Source: Qipengyuania aestuarii (GTDB lineage Bacteria > Pseudomonadota > Alphaproteobacteria > Sphingomonadales > Sphingomonadaceae). From it: a stretch of DNA of 64,000 nucleotides. Below the pieces are notes generated by a model. It was given only the letters and a program-made list of their open reading frames with translations, was not told the DNA's origin and made no database searches. The position numbers and the translations under genes were made by a program. The stretch covers positions 496,001 to 560,000 of the forward strand of contig NZ_JAIGNP010000001.1 in assembly GCF_019711535.1 (NCBI RefSeq), given 5' to 3'. Below are positions 24,691 through 33,346 of the stretch, in pieces. Each line of letters begins with the position of its first letter. Position 1 is the first letter of the stretch.

Positions 24691-25635
24691 TCAGCCGGCG
24701 ATTTTCAGAAACCGCTCTTCACGCATCCGTTTCAGCTCGTCGGCAGAATTGCGCGAGAGCATGTCGAGCTCTTCGCCGATCGCTTCGCCCAGCGCCTTTG
24801 CCGCGGCGACCGGATCGCGGTGCGCGCCGCCGACCGGCTCACCCACAATGCGATCGATGACGCCGAGGCGTTCGAGATCCTGCGCCGTCACTTTCATCGC
24901 TTCGGCTGCGTCGGGCGCCTTTTCCGCCGTGCGCCAGAGAATCGAGGCGCAGCCTTCAGGCGAAATGACCGAATAGACCGCATGTTCGAACATCAGCACG
25001 CGTTCTGCGCTGGCAAGGGCGACCGCGCCGCCCGAACCGCCCTCGCCCACGATGCTGGCCACCATGGGCACAGGCAGCGCAAGACATGCTTCGGTGGACC
25101 GGGCAATGGCTTCAGCCTGACCGCGCTCTTCGGCTTCGACGCCGGGAAATGCGCCGGAAGTATCGACCAGCGTCACCACCGGCAGGCCGAAGCGCCCGGC
25201 CATTTCCATGAGCCGGATGGCCTTGCGATAGCCTTCGGGCTTGCCCATGCCGAAATTGTGCCGGATCCGGCTGGCGGTATCGTTGCCCTTCTCATGGCCG
25301 ATCAGCACCACCTTGCGGCCGCCGAGCCGGGCGAGGCCGCCCATGATCGCCTCGTCTTCGCCATAATTGCGATCGCCGCCAAGCGGCACGAATTCGTCGA
25401 ATGCATGTTCGACATAATCGCGAAAATGAGGCCGCGCGGGATGGCGTGCTACCTGCGTTTTCTGCCACGGCGAGAGCGATTCATAGGTGGTTTCGAGCAG
25501 GCTGGCGCTCTTCACCTCAAGCCGCTTCAGCTCGTTGGAGATATCGACATCGTCGCCTTCCGCTGCCGCACGCAGTTCTGCAATGCGTTGATCCAGTTCC
25601 GCGACAGGTTTTTCAAATTCGAGATAGGAAATCAT
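24691..25635 (-). CDS. accA: Acetyl-CoA carboxylase carboxyltransferase alpha subunit
   Basis: A 314-residue AccA, which with AccD transfers carboxyl from biotin-carboxyl-carrier protein to acetyl-CoA, the first step of fatty-acid synthesis. Recognisable blocks are M-I-S-Y-L-E-F-E-K-P at the start, L-I-G-H-E-K-G near 125, F-G-M-G-K-P-E-G-Y-R-K-A, and the oxyanion loop G-E-G-G-S-G-G-A. The ATG at 25635 matches the family start; the frame is open 36 bases further upstream into xerD. It lies 10 bases after xerD, so the two are likely co-transcribed, as in other sphingomonads. Confidence 0.97.
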   Translation of the reverse strand: MISYLEFEKPVAELDQRIAELRAAAEGDDVDISNELKRLEVKSASLLETTYESLSPWQKTQVARHPARPHFRDYVEHAFDEFVPLGGDRNYGEDEAIMGGLARLGGRKVVLIGHEKGNDTASRIRHNFGMGKPEGYRKAIRLMEMAGRFGLPVVTLVDTSGAFPGVEAEERGQAEAIARSTEACLALPVPMVASIVGEGGSGGAVALASAERVLMFEHAVYSVISPEGCASILWRTAEKAPDAAEAMKVTAQDLERLGVIDRIVGEPVGGAHRDPVAAAKALGEAIGEELDMLSRNSADELKRMREERFLKIAG

Positions 25636-25645
25636 CGCCACCCCG

Positions 25646-26524
25646 CTAGTCGCTGGCGCGCGCGCGCGCAAGCGGGTGGCGTTCGTTTACCAGCTTCACC
25701 AGCCGCGCGGCATCGACATGGGTGTAAATCTGCGTGGTCGCGATGTCGGCATGTCCCAGCAGCGTCTGCAATGCGCGCAGGTCGGCCCCGCCCTCCAGCA
25801 GGTGTGTGGCAAAAGCATGCCGCAGCACATGCGGGCTGAGCTTTTCTGGCGGCAGATCCGCGCGCGCCGCCAGGTCCTTCAGCAGCTGGAACAGGCGAAT
25901 GCGCGTCAGATGTCCGCTGCGCGAGGGAAACAGCCAGCGGGAATCGGTCTGGCGGACGGCCAGCCACCGCGATAGCACTTTCTTGGCTCGCGAGCTGATC
26001 GGGACCAACCGGGCCTGCCCGCCCTTTCCGGTGACGGTCAGGAATGGTTCGTCGCGCGGCACCGCCGACAGCGGCAGCGAGACCAGTTCGGTGGCGCGCA
26101 ATCCCGATCCGTACAGCAGCTCGAGCATGGTCAGCAGGCGGACTGCCTCGGCACGCTCGCTTGCAGCTTCCGTCTCGGCGCACTGGAAGAGCGCCTCCAC
26201 CTGATCATGCGACAGTATCTTGGGCAGCGGGCGGCGGGTCGCGGGGCGCGGCAAGGCATGGGTGGGATCATCCTCGCGCTCGCCTTCATCGATAAGGAAA
26301 CCGTAGAATTGCCGCAGGGCCGAAATCTTGCGGGCCATGGTCGACGGCGCCAGCGAGGACCACCCCTGCCCCAGCTTGGCCAGCTGCGCGGCGCTGAGCG
26401 CGGCCAGCTCGCTTCCCGCCATCTCTTCCGCCTGCCGCAGGTCGCGGCCGTAGGCGAGCAGCGTGTTGCGCGCCGCTCCGCGTTCGGTCGCGAGCATGGC
26501 CAGGAATTCGTCGATACCGATCAT
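25646..26524 (-). CDS. xerD: Site-specific tyrosine recombinase XerD
   Basis: A 292-residue tyrosine recombinase with a SAM-like N-terminal core-binding domain (residues ~1-85) and a catalytic domain. The catalytic residues are visible in L-L-Y-G-S-G-L-R-A-T-E-L (Arg), H-V-L-R-H-A-F-A-T-H (HxxR), L-L-G-H-A-D-I (His) and T-T-Q-I-Y-T-H-V (nucleophilic Tyr). With XerC it resolves chromosome dimers at dif under FtsK control. No dif-like site is seen nearby, and its linkage to accA and to no phage gene argues for the housekeeping enzyme and not an integrase. Confidence 0.93.
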   Translation of the reverse strand: MIGIDEFLAMLATERGAARNTLLAYGRDLRQAEEMAGSELAALSAAQLAKLGQGWSSLAPSTMARKISALRQFYGFLIDEGEREDDPTHALPRPATRRPLPKILSHDQVEALFQCAETEAASERAEAVRLLTMLELLYGSGLRATELVSLPLSAVPRDEPFLTVTGKGGQARLVPISSRAKKVLSRWLAVRQTDSRWLFPSRSGHLTRIRLFQLLKDLAARADLPPEKLSPHVLRHAFATHLLEGGADLRALQTLLGHADIATTQIYTHVDAARLVKLVNERHPLARARASD

Positions 26525-26532
26525 CTGGGCCC

Positions 26533-28368
26533 TCAGGCGCGTGCAACCGCCTCAGCAGCGATCATCCGTGCTTCCGCTTCCAGCCCGACTTGCTGGAGCG
26601 CGGCAACGATGTGGTAGAGATGGCGCGCCGTCATCTGGTCCCACCGGGTTCCCTGCATGCCGAGGCCTGCGAGAATGGTCACCAAGGCAGCATTGTCGGC
26701 GGCCGCCGCACGGTCGATCATGCGCGTCCAGGCAGTCGGTGCGGACAGGTCCACGCCGAGCGTCTCGCTATATTCCGCGATATTGCCCGAAGAGAATCGG
26801 CCAAGCCCCGCCAGTCCGGCCAGCAGCATGCGCGACTTGCGCTTGCCCGACGAGCCATCGTCATCCTCGAAACTGCCGAAATCGCCATCGCTCACTTCTT
26901 CGCCAGCCGGGTTGGCCAGCGCCAGCAAGGCCCAGCCGACAGAGCCGGTGTCCACGACATCGGCCCAGCGCATGGCGTCGCGGTCGAGACCGGCAGTAAG
27001 CATGGAAGCGATCAGCCTGCCGGAATCGCTCTGGAAATCCGCCGTAGGGGTCAGGCGGGCCGCGGCATATGCGGTGAGCACCAGCCGGCCGTAATCCGTA
27101 TCGTCACCGCCCCACACATCCTTGATGGCGGCAAGCCGCTCCGCCGCGGAGGCTTCGGTATAAGCATCGCCGAGCCGAATGGCAGTGGTCAGGCCGGCGC
27201 TCTGCTCTTCGTTCGCGCGCATGGCGTAGAGCTGCGAGTAGAGGTCCACCATGGCTTCGGCTGACAGTATGCCTGCCGCAGCCGCCTCGTCCGCGCCGCG
27301 CAGCCGCTGCACGGCCGGAAGCGCAGGTATCAGCGCCGAAGACTTGAGGTAATAGGGCCCCAGATCTTCCGAAAGCTCCTCAGGCAGATCGATACTGAGG
27401 GCATTGGCCAGCGCGAACCGCCACGGGTTCATCTCTTCCACGCCGTCCCATTCGATCGTGACTGCCCGGCGCCCCTGTCCGGCGGATCCGGCATAGCGCT
27501 GCGCCAGCAGAACATCGATACGGTCAGTCTCGGTGCGGTTGAGCAGACGGCGCAGATCGTTCTGCGCTCCCGATGCTTCACCGGCGAAAGAGGCGCAGAT
27601 CGCCTCCACCATCGACCATTGCAGCCCCTCGCCGCTCACCCCGTCCAGCCGGACGACCGGACAGGCGCCCACGATGTCCGCCGTCCCCAGGTATGCGCCC
27701 AGAGCGGCATTGACGAGCGCGCCATTGTAATTCGCGGCGTCGATATCCTGGACCAGCGCGCGTGCGGCGGCATGTTCGCCCATGGAATTAAGAGTGGTGG
27801 CTCGCAGCGCGGCAAAGTCGACATCGCTCATGCCTGCCGGGGCATTGAGCCTACTCGCGAGCGCGCGGCGCAGGAGGATATGACCCCAGCGCGATATGAC
27901 CGGTCCTTGCGAGGCAGCGAGTGCCGCCTGCACGATCGAGCCAGGCTGGCGGGCGAGCGAACCGGTCGGGAAGCCGCCCTCGCCCGGACCGATGACGCCG
28001 ATTTCCTCGGTCGAACGCTGGGCGCCCGGGGGAATGTCGTAGCGCGGCTTGAGCCCGAACAATTCGTCCAGCTCGGAAGTGGTCATCGCTTCCAGTTCCG
28101 CGGCGGAGGGGATGTCCGACGGGCTGACGTTCGACGTGTCGACCGGGGCCGGAGCGGATCGCGACGGCAACGGCTGTACCACCTCGCCCTCTGTCGGTGA
28201 CGGAGCGGGCGCAGGCGCGGGTGAAGGAGCCGGTGCGGGCGCTGGCTCCGGATTGGGAGCTGGCGACTGCGTAGCGGGCGGAAGGATGCTTTCCGGTGCC
28301 CGCTGCGCCAGAACGACGGTCGAGGTGAGAGCAAGACTTGCCCCCGCAAGAAGCAGACCCCGCTTCAC
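26533..28368 (-). CDS. Exported Ala/Pro-rich protein of unknown function, 611 aa
   Basis: I do not recognise a named family. The GTG at 28368 begins V-K-R-G-L-L-L-A-G-A-S-L-A-L-T-S-T-V-V-L-A-Q, a clear signal peptide. Residues ~35-70 are an Ala-Pro repeat linker that would span periplasm or peptidoglycan. The rest is helical and alanine-rich with repeated A-A-L and L-L-x-L-A patterns, suggesting TPR- or Sel1-like repeats without a clean consensus. The start overlaps the upstream 44-residue membrane protein by 4 bases (GTGA), so the pair is translationally coupled. It is followed 8 bases later by xerD. A structural envelope role is a guess from this layout. Confidence 0.8.
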   Translation of the reverse strand: MKRGLLLAGASLALTSTVVLAQRAPESILPPATQSPAPNPEPAPAPAPSPAPAPAPSPTEGEVVQPLPSRSAPAPVDTSNVSPSDIPSAAELEAMTTSELDELFGLKPRYDIPPGAQRSTEEIGVIGPGEGGFPTGSLARQPGSIVQAALAASQGPVISRWGHILLRRALASRLNAPAGMSDVDFAALRATTLNSMGEHAAARALVQDIDAANYNGALVNAALGAYLGTADIVGACPVVRLDGVSGEGLQWSMVEAICASFAGEASGAQNDLRRLLNRTETDRIDVLLAQRYAGSAGQGRRAVTIEWDGVEEMNPWRFALANALSIDLPEELSEDLGPYYLKSSALIPALPAVQRLRGADEAAAAGILSAEAMVDLYSQLYAMRANEEQSAGLTTAIRLGDAYTEASAAERLAAIKDVWGGDDTDYGRLVLTAYAAARLTPTADFQSDSGRLIASMLTAGLDRDAMRWADVVDTGSVGWALLALANPAGEEVSDGDFGSFEDDDGSSGKRKSRMLLAGLAGLGRFSSGNIAEYSETLGVDLSAPTAWTRMIDRAAAADNAALVTILAGLGMQGTRWDQMTARHLYHIVAALQQVGLEAEARMIAAEAVARA

Positions 28369-28499
28369 AGCGCGCTCTCCGGTACCTGGACCGAATGGCT
28401 CATTGGCCGGAGCGGCTCTTCGCCGCCATCGATCCATGCGGCGACCAGAATGCCGAGGACCGCCAGCAGAGCGATCCAGCCAAGGGCGGAACGTTTCAC
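28365..28499 (-). CDS. Small single-pass membrane protein, 44 aa
   Basis: A short ORF from GTG at 28499: V-K-R-S-A-L-G-W-I-A-L-L-A-V-L-G-I-L-V-A, then A-W-I-D-G-G-E-E-P, ending E-S-A-L. It has one strongly hydrophobic helix after a basic N-terminus and a short polar tail. A TTG two codons upstream (28505) with a GAGGA ten bases before it is a plausible alternative start. The TGA stop overlaps the GTG start of the downstream 611-residue protein, the best argument that it is real. Function unknown; it may be a membrane partner of that protein. Confidence 0.62.
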   Translation of the reverse strand: MKRSALGWIALLAVLGILVAAWIDGGEEPLRPMSHSVQVPESAL

Positions 28500-28576
28500 G
28501 ACCAAGTTTTTCGTATCCTCGTGCAAATATCCATGTGCCTTGCCCGCGCCCTAGCGCATCTATAGGCCGAGCGGCA

Positions 28577-29137
28577 ATGAACAACGCGAACTCTTCTGCC
28601 AAAGGTGTCGATACCGCGTCCGCCGCGGCCCGGCCGATCGTGCTGGTCGGGCTGATGGGCGTCGGCAAAACCACTGTCGGCAGGCGGCTCGCAAATGCGC
28701 TCGACGTGGATTTCATCGATGCTGACGAAGAAATCGAGCGTGCTGCCGATCGCAGCATATCGGAAATTTTCGCCGCCCATGGCGAAGCCTATTTCCGCGC
28801 TGGCGAACGGCGCGTAATCGCCCGCCTGATGGAAGAAGGGCACGGTGTAATCGCGACCGGCGGCGGCGCCTTTGTGGATGGCGAAACGCGCACGCTTGTC
28901 CTCGAAAAAGGCATTGCCGTTTGGCTTGATTGCGACATCGATACGCTTGTCGAGCGAACATCGCGCAAGGACACGCGCCCGCTGCTGAAGACTGGCGATC
29001 CGCGGACCATCCTGCGCGATCTGAAGGAATTGCGCAGCGCGGCCTATGCGCAAGCGCACATCCATATCGTTACGGATGACGGCCCGCACGAAGCGACGGT
29101 CGAGAAATTGCTTAAGGAATTGAGTGGATGGCAATAA
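28577..29137 (+). CDS. aroK: Shikimate kinase
   Basis: A 186-residue shikimate kinase. Walker A is G-L-M-G-V-G-K-T-T near residues 25-33, the shikimate-binding D-A-D-E-E-I-E follows near 50, then the G-G-G-A-F motif (I-A-T-G-G-G-A-F-V) and the lid R-x-x-R-P-L-L (R-K-D-T-R-P-L-L). It phosphorylates shikimate in the chorismate pathway. The ATG at 28577 has only a weak ribosome-binding site, and the frame is open far upstream, but family length and the divergent 44-residue gene support this start. It overlaps aroB by 10 bases. Confidence 0.95.
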   Translation: MNNANSSAKGVDTASAAARPIVLVGLMGVGKTTVGRRLANALDVDFIDADEEIERAADRSISEIFAAHGEAYFRAGERRVIARLMEEGHGVIATGGGAFVDGETRTLVLEKGIAVWLDCDIDTLVERTSRKDTRPLLKTGDPRTILRDLKELRSAAYAQAHIHIVTDDGPHEATVEKLLKELSGWQ

Positions 29138-30237
29138 TCCCCGTCGAACTGGCCGGTCGCAGTTACGAGGTAAAGGTAGCGCACGGTCTGCTGCAGGATA
29201 TTGCGGACCATGCCGCCCCCTTTCTGCGCAAACAGAATGTGCCGATCGTTGCCGACGCCAATGCCAAATCGCATTGGGGCGCCGTGATCGAAGCGTCCCT
29301 GCAAACTGTGGGCAAGGAACCGCATTGGTATGAGATAGCGCCCGGCGAATCTTCCAAGAGCTGGGAAAGCCTTGCCCGCCTGACCGAATGGTTGTTGGAG
29401 CAGGGAGTTGAGCGGGGAGACCATGTCCTTGCCCTTGGCGGCGGAGTGGTCGGCGACCTCACCGGCTTCGCCTGCGCCATCCTTAAGCGCGGCTGCGGCT
29501 TCGTCCAACTGCCGACCACGCTGCTTGCCCAGGTCGACAGTTCCGTCGGCGGCAAGACCGCAATCAACACGCCAGCGGGCAAAAATCTGGTCGGCGCATT
29601 TCATCAGCCGTCACTGGTTCTTGCCGATCTCGACACTCTGTCCACCCTGCCACAGCGCGAATTGCGCGCCGGCTATGCCGAGGTTCTGAAATACGGCATT
29701 CTGGGGGACGCGGAATTTTTCGACTGGCTGGCAGAAAACGGCCCCGATGTCGTGAATTTGCAGGCTTCCGCGCTCGAACATGCCGTGGGAACCAGCGTGG
29801 CGGCCAAGGCGCGCATCGTAGCAGAAGACGAGCGCGAGACCACCGGGACACGCGCCCTTCTCAATCTCGGCCATACATTCGGACATGCGCTCGAGGCGGA
29901 AACCGGTTTTTCCGAACGCCTGCTTCACGGTGAGGCGGTAGCGCTCGGCATGGTCCTCGCAGCGCGATATTCGGCGCGGCGCGGAGAACTAAGAGAGGCA
30001 GACAGCCAGCGGATTACCGAAGCGATCGATGCTGCCGGCCTGCCGAGCGAGATCGCCGCGCTGGGAATGGACGCGACGGGGGATACGCTTGTCGGCCATA
30101 TGCTTCACGACAAGAAGATGGATTCCGGCACCCTGCCCTTCATCCTCCTGCGCGGAATTGGCGATGCCTGGCTGGCAAAGGATGTCGACCTGGCCGATAT
30201 CGCCGTTTTTCTCGATGGCCAACTGCAGGCGCATTGA
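29128..30237 (+). CDS. aroB: 3-dehydroquinate synthase
   Basis: A 369-residue AroB, the NAD- and metal-dependent cyclase that makes 3-dehydroquinate from DAHP. Visible motifs are G-G-G-V-V-G-D-L-T-G-F (NAD loop), P-T-T-L-L-A-Q-V-D-S-S-V-G-G-K, the metal ligands in Y-A-E-V-L-K-Y-G, L-N-L-G-H-T-F-G-H-A and L-L-H-G-E-A-V-A-L-G, and D-K-K-M near the C-terminus. It overlaps aroK, the classic aroKB arrangement, and is followed 4 bases later by an acetyltransferase gene. Confidence 0.97.
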   Translation: MAIIPVELAGRSYEVKVAHGLLQDIADHAAPFLRKQNVPIVADANAKSHWGAVIEASLQTVGKEPHWYEIAPGESSKSWESLARLTEWLLEQGVERGDHVLALGGGVVGDLTGFACAILKRGCGFVQLPTTLLAQVDSSVGGKTAINTPAGKNLVGAFHQPSLVLADLDTLSTLPQRELRAGYAEVLKYGILGDAEFFDWLAENGPDVVNLQASALEHAVGTSVAAKARIVAEDERETTGTRALLNLGHTFGHALEAETGFSERLLHGEAVALGMVLAARYSARRGELREADSQRITEAIDAAGLPSEIAALGMDATGDTLVGHMLHDKKMDSGTLPFILLRGIGDAWLAKDVDLADIAVFLDGQLQAH

Positions 30238-30241
30238 CGCG

Positions 30242-30703
30242 GTGAAGGTCGAGCATGCCAGCCTTGACGATCCCGATGTCCGGGCGCTGATCGCCTATCA
30301 CCAGCGGGACATGCACCGTATATCCCCTCCCGGCACAAGCTGGGCGCTGGATATTGCAGGACTTTCCGGCCCCGACACGACCGTGCTTGGCGCGTGGAAT
30401 AGTACGGCGCTGATGGGTATCGGGGCAATGAAGCGCCTTGGGAACGACAGTGTCGAACTCAAATCCATGCGGACGCTGCCCGATCACCTCGGCAAGGGCG
30501 TGGCGAAGGCGATTCTCGAAGAGCTCCTTCAGATTTGCCGGAACGAGGGCTTTTCCCGCGTCAGCCTCGAAACAGGCACCAGCGAGGAATTCCTTCCGGC
30601 GATCACGCTATATCGAAGGCGGGGCTTCATGCCCGGAGAGGCGTTTTCCCAATACGAGAACGGGCTGCATAACCAATGCTATCACCTCGATCTGGTCGAT
30701 TAG
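30242..30703 (+). CDS. GNAT family N-acetyltransferase
   Basis: A 153-residue acetyltransferase of the group often annotated putative acetyltransferase YsnE/PhnO-like. The acetyl-CoA loop is L-G-K-G-V-A-K-A near residue 85, preceded by V-E-L-K-S-M-R-T, the conserved strand, and followed by L-Y-R-R-R-G-F. The GTG at 30242, four bases past aroB, is taken as start; an in-frame ATG at 30215 inside aroB would add nine residues and is equally possible. Third gene of the aroKB unit; substrate unknown, probably a small amine or metabolite. Confidence 0.85.
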   Translation: MKVEHASLDDPDVRALIAYHQRDMHRISPPGTSWALDIAGLSGPDTTVLGAWNSTALMGIGAMKRLGNDSVELKSMRTLPDHLGKGVAKAILEELLQICRNEGFSRVSLETGTSEEFLPAITLYRRRGFMPGEAFSQYENGLHNQCYHLDLVD

Positions 30704-30739
30704 CACTGGTCACGAAGCGGGCAATTCAAACGGCTGCCT

Positions 30740-31111
30740 TCAAAAAAGGCGCGACCCGTCCGGCACCGGTTTGTCAGGCGAAAACAGCACTACCTCGCCG
30801 GCTTCGTCGGCAAAGCCGAGTGTCAGCACTTCGGACATGAGCGGCCCGATCTGGCGCGGCGGGAAATTGACCACCGCCGCGACTTGCCGACCGATGAGCT
30901 CTTCCCGCGTGTAATTCGCCGTGATCTGAGCGCTGCTTTTCTTCCGGCCGATGACCGGCCCGAAATCGATCATAAGCTTATAGGCAGGCTTGCGCGCCTC
31001 CGGAAAATCCTCTGCCGAAACGACCGTGCCGATGCGGATGTCGGCCTTCAGGAAAGTGGCGAAGTCGGTTTCTTCCGCAACAGGCGCATCGCTCGCATGC
31101 GACAGATGCAT
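30740..31111 (-). CDS. csaA: CsaA-like tRNA-binding protein
   Basis: A 123-residue single-domain protein of the tRNA-binding OB fold shared with the MetRS C-terminus, EMAPII and Bacillus CsaA. The family block F-L-K-A-D-I-R-I-G-T-V appears near residue 20 and A-Q-I-T-A-N-Y in the middle, with V-V-N-F-P-P-R-Q-I-G at the binding loop. CsaA is proposed to be a chaperone with tRNA-binding ability. It sits 1 base from the pccA stop in the same direction, so it is probably the last gene of that unit; the link to propionyl-CoA carboxylase looks incidental. Confidence 0.88.
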   Translation of the reverse strand: MHLSHASDAPVAEETDFATFLKADIRIGTVVSAEDFPEARKPAYKLMIDFGPVIGRKKSSAQITANYTREELIGRQVAAVVNFPPRQIGPLMSEVLTLGFADEAGEVVLFSPDKPVPDGSRLF

Positions 31112-31112
31112 A

Positions 31113-33179
31113 TTATTCTAGCTCCAGAATGATCTCGTCGACAGCGAGGCTGTCGCCTTCAGCAGCGTTGACCTTGCTCACAGTCGCCTGCTTTTCGGCG
31201 CGAAGGATGTTTTCCATCTTCATCGCTTCCACCGTGGCGAGCGGCTGCCCCGGCTGGACTTCCTCGCCCTCGGCGACATGTAGCTTCACCAGCAGGCCGG
31301 GCATCGGGCAGATCAGCAGCTTCGACAAATCGGGCGGCGTTTTTTCGATCATGTGGCTCGCCAGATGGGCGACACGCGTCTGCAGGATACGCAGCGTGTG
31401 CGTGGCCCCGCGCGTCGTCACCGCATAGCCCGTGCGGGTTGGCTCGATCTGGAAGGTGTAGGTTTCGACCGGCGCGGAATCCTCGTCCGCGCCATTCTCG
31501 TACAGCGCCACGTCGACCATTGTTTCGCCCGGCGTATACTGCATCTCGATCGTGACCGGCTCGCCGTCGACATTCAGGGCATCTTCCTCCAGCCGCACTT
31601 CGTGGCTGGTGGAGCCTTCCTCGCGCTCGCCAATCCGCACCGTCCAGTCGCCCGGAGCATAGAGATCGGCGGCGAGTTGACCTTCGATGCGCCGCGCCCG
31701 GTCGGCATCGGCAGTCGCGATCACTCCGCCCACGGCGGCAAGTACGCGGCGCAATTGCTGATCGAGCGGCGCCCCCATGAAGCCTTCGGGATATTCTTCG
31801 GCGATGAAGCCCGTGGTAAGTTCGCCCGAGCGAAAGCGCGGATGCTGCATGATAGCGCTGAGGAAATCGACATTGTGGCCCAGCCCTTCGATGCGGAAGG
31901 CATCGAGCGCCTGCACCTGCTTGTCGGCCGCCTCGTCGCGGGTTTCGCCCCAGGTCACGAGCTTGGCGATCATGGGGTCGTAGAACATGCTGACCTCGCC
32001 GCCCTCGAACACGCCGTCGTCTACACGCACGCCATCGACGCCGCGGCGACCGTTCTCGGCTCCGTCATCGGTCCAGCCTTCGACCGGCGGCTGGTAGTGA
32101 ACCAGGCGCCCGATGGAAGGCAGGAACCCGCGATAGGGATCTTCGGCATAGACACGATTTTCGATCGCCCATCCGTCGATGCCGATATCGTCCTGCGTGA
32201 ACGGCAGCTTTTCGCCTGCAGCTACACGGATCATCTGTTCGACCAGATCGACACCGGTGATTGCTTCCGTCACCGGATGCTCAACCTGGAGGCGTGTGTT
32301 CATTTCGAGGAAGTAGAAGCTCTCGCCGCTCGGATCGGCACCGCTGACGATCAGTTCCACTGTCCCGGCGCTGAAATAGTTCACTGCGCGTGACAGCGCA
32401 ACGCATTGTTCGCCCATGGCCTTGCGCATCTGCGGCGTCACGAAGGGCGACGGGGCCTCCTCCACCACCTTCTGGTGGCGGCGCTGGATGCTGCATTCAC
32501 GCTCGTTGAGATAGACGATGTTGCCGTGCTGATCGCCCAGAATCTGGATTTCGATGTGGCGCGGATCCTCGATGAACTTCTCGATGAAAACCCGCTCGTC
32601 GCCGAAGCTGTTCTTGCCTTCGCGCTGGGTGGCTTCGAAGCCGTCCTTCACGTCTTGATCGTTCCAGGCGAGACGCATTCCCTTGCCGCCGCCGCCGGCG
32701 CTGGCCTTCATCATCACCGGATAACCGATCTTGTTCGCCCATTCGAGCGCCTCGGCGGTGTCCGCAATGGCTCCGCCCGACCCCGGCACGGTGTTCACGC
32801 CCGCCTCGGCTGCCAGCTTCTTCGATTCGATCTTGTCGCCCATGGCAGCGATCGCATTGGCAGGCGGGCCGATGAAGACGATGTTCTCCTTCGCCAGCGC
32901 CTCCACGAAGCTCGCGCGTTCGGAGAGGAAGCCATAGCCCGGATGGACCGCCTCGGCGCCCGTTTCCTTGCACGCCGCGATGATCTTGTCGGCAAGCAGA
33001 TAGCTTTCGGCAGCAGCCGCCGGACCGATATGCACCGCCTCGTCCGCCATTGTCACGAAGGGCGCGCGGGCATCGGCGTCGGAGTAGACCGCCACGGTGG
33101 CGATCCCCATGCGCTTGGCGGTCTGGATGACACGGCAGGCGATTTCGCCGCGGTTTGCGATCAGTATCTTTTTGAACAT
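31113..33179 (-). CDS. pccA: Propionyl-CoA carboxylase alpha subunit (biotin carboxylase/BCCP)
   Basis: A 688-residue biotin-dependent carboxylase subunit: M-F-K-K-I-L-I-A-N-R-G-E-I-A at the N-terminus, ATP-grasp glycine-rich loop A-S-A-G-G-G-G-K-G-M, the biotin-carboxylase E-M-N-T-R-L-Q-V-E-H, a BT domain, and a C-terminal biotinyl domain with A-M-K-M-E-N (biotinylated lysine near 648). With PccB it makes (2S)-methylmalonyl-CoA from propionyl-CoA. Acetyl-CoA or methylcrotonyl-CoA specificity cannot be excluded, but adjacency to epimerase, mutase and bioB favours propionyl-CoA. Start ATG 33179; an in-frame ATG eight codons upstream is less likely. Confidence 0.95.
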   Translation of the reverse strand: MFKKILIANRGEIACRVIQTAKRMGIATVAVYSDADARAPFVTMADEAVHIGPAAAAESYLLADKIIAACKETGAEAVHPGYGFLSERASFVEALAKENIVFIGPPANAIAAMGDKIESKKLAAEAGVNTVPGSGGAIADTAEALEWANKIGYPVMMKASAGGGGKGMRLAWNDQDVKDGFEATQREGKNSFGDERVFIEKFIEDPRHIEIQILGDQHGNIVYLNERECSIQRRHQKVVEEAPSPFVTPQMRKAMGEQCVALSRAVNYFSAGTVELIVSGADPSGESFYFLEMNTRLQVEHPVTEAITGVDLVEQMIRVAAGEKLPFTQDDIGIDGWAIENRVYAEDPYRGFLPSIGRLVHYQPPVEGWTDDGAENGRRGVDGVRVDDGVFEGGEVSMFYDPMIAKLVTWGETRDEAADKQVQALDAFRIEGLGHNVDFLSAIMQHPRFRSGELTTGFIAEEYPEGFMGAPLDQQLRRVLAAVGGVIATADADRARRIEGQLAADLYAPGDWTVRIGEREEGSTSHEVRLEEDALNVDGEPVTIEMQYTPGETMVDVALYENGADEDSAPVETYTFQIEPTRTGYAVTTRGATHTLRILQTRVAHLASHMIEKTPPDLSKLLICPMPGLLVKLHVAEGEEVQPGQPLATVEAMKMENILRAEKQATVSKVNAAEGDSLAVDEIILELE

Positions 33180-33242
33180 ATCTGCCTTCGGTTCTCTTCC
33201 CATTGCCGGCTCGCATAGCCGATTAACCGCATTGCGTAAGCC

Positions 33243-33279
33243 CCTGCGCTCTAGAGGTTATCCTCTCACTTAGCGCAGG
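33243..33279 (-). terminator. Nested inverted repeat between bioB and pccA
   Basis: Outer arms CCTGCGCT (33243-33250) and AGCGCAGG (33272-33279), inner arms AGAGG (33253-33257) and CCTCT (33262-33266), forming a two-part hairpin in the 167-base gap. No good T-tract follows on the minus strand. It could be the bioB terminator or a 5' leader element of pccA. Confidence 0.5.
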
Positions 33280-33346
33280 AACCCCATTAGCAACCTCACA
33301 GCTAGAGCAGTGGTTGGGAATCCAGTGCCGCAAAACGGGCCCCTGG

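Noticed and set aside
25646..26524. Phage or integron integrase
   Set aside because: The tyrosine recombinase lies with accA and housekeeping genes, has XerD signatures, and no att site or phage gene is nearby.
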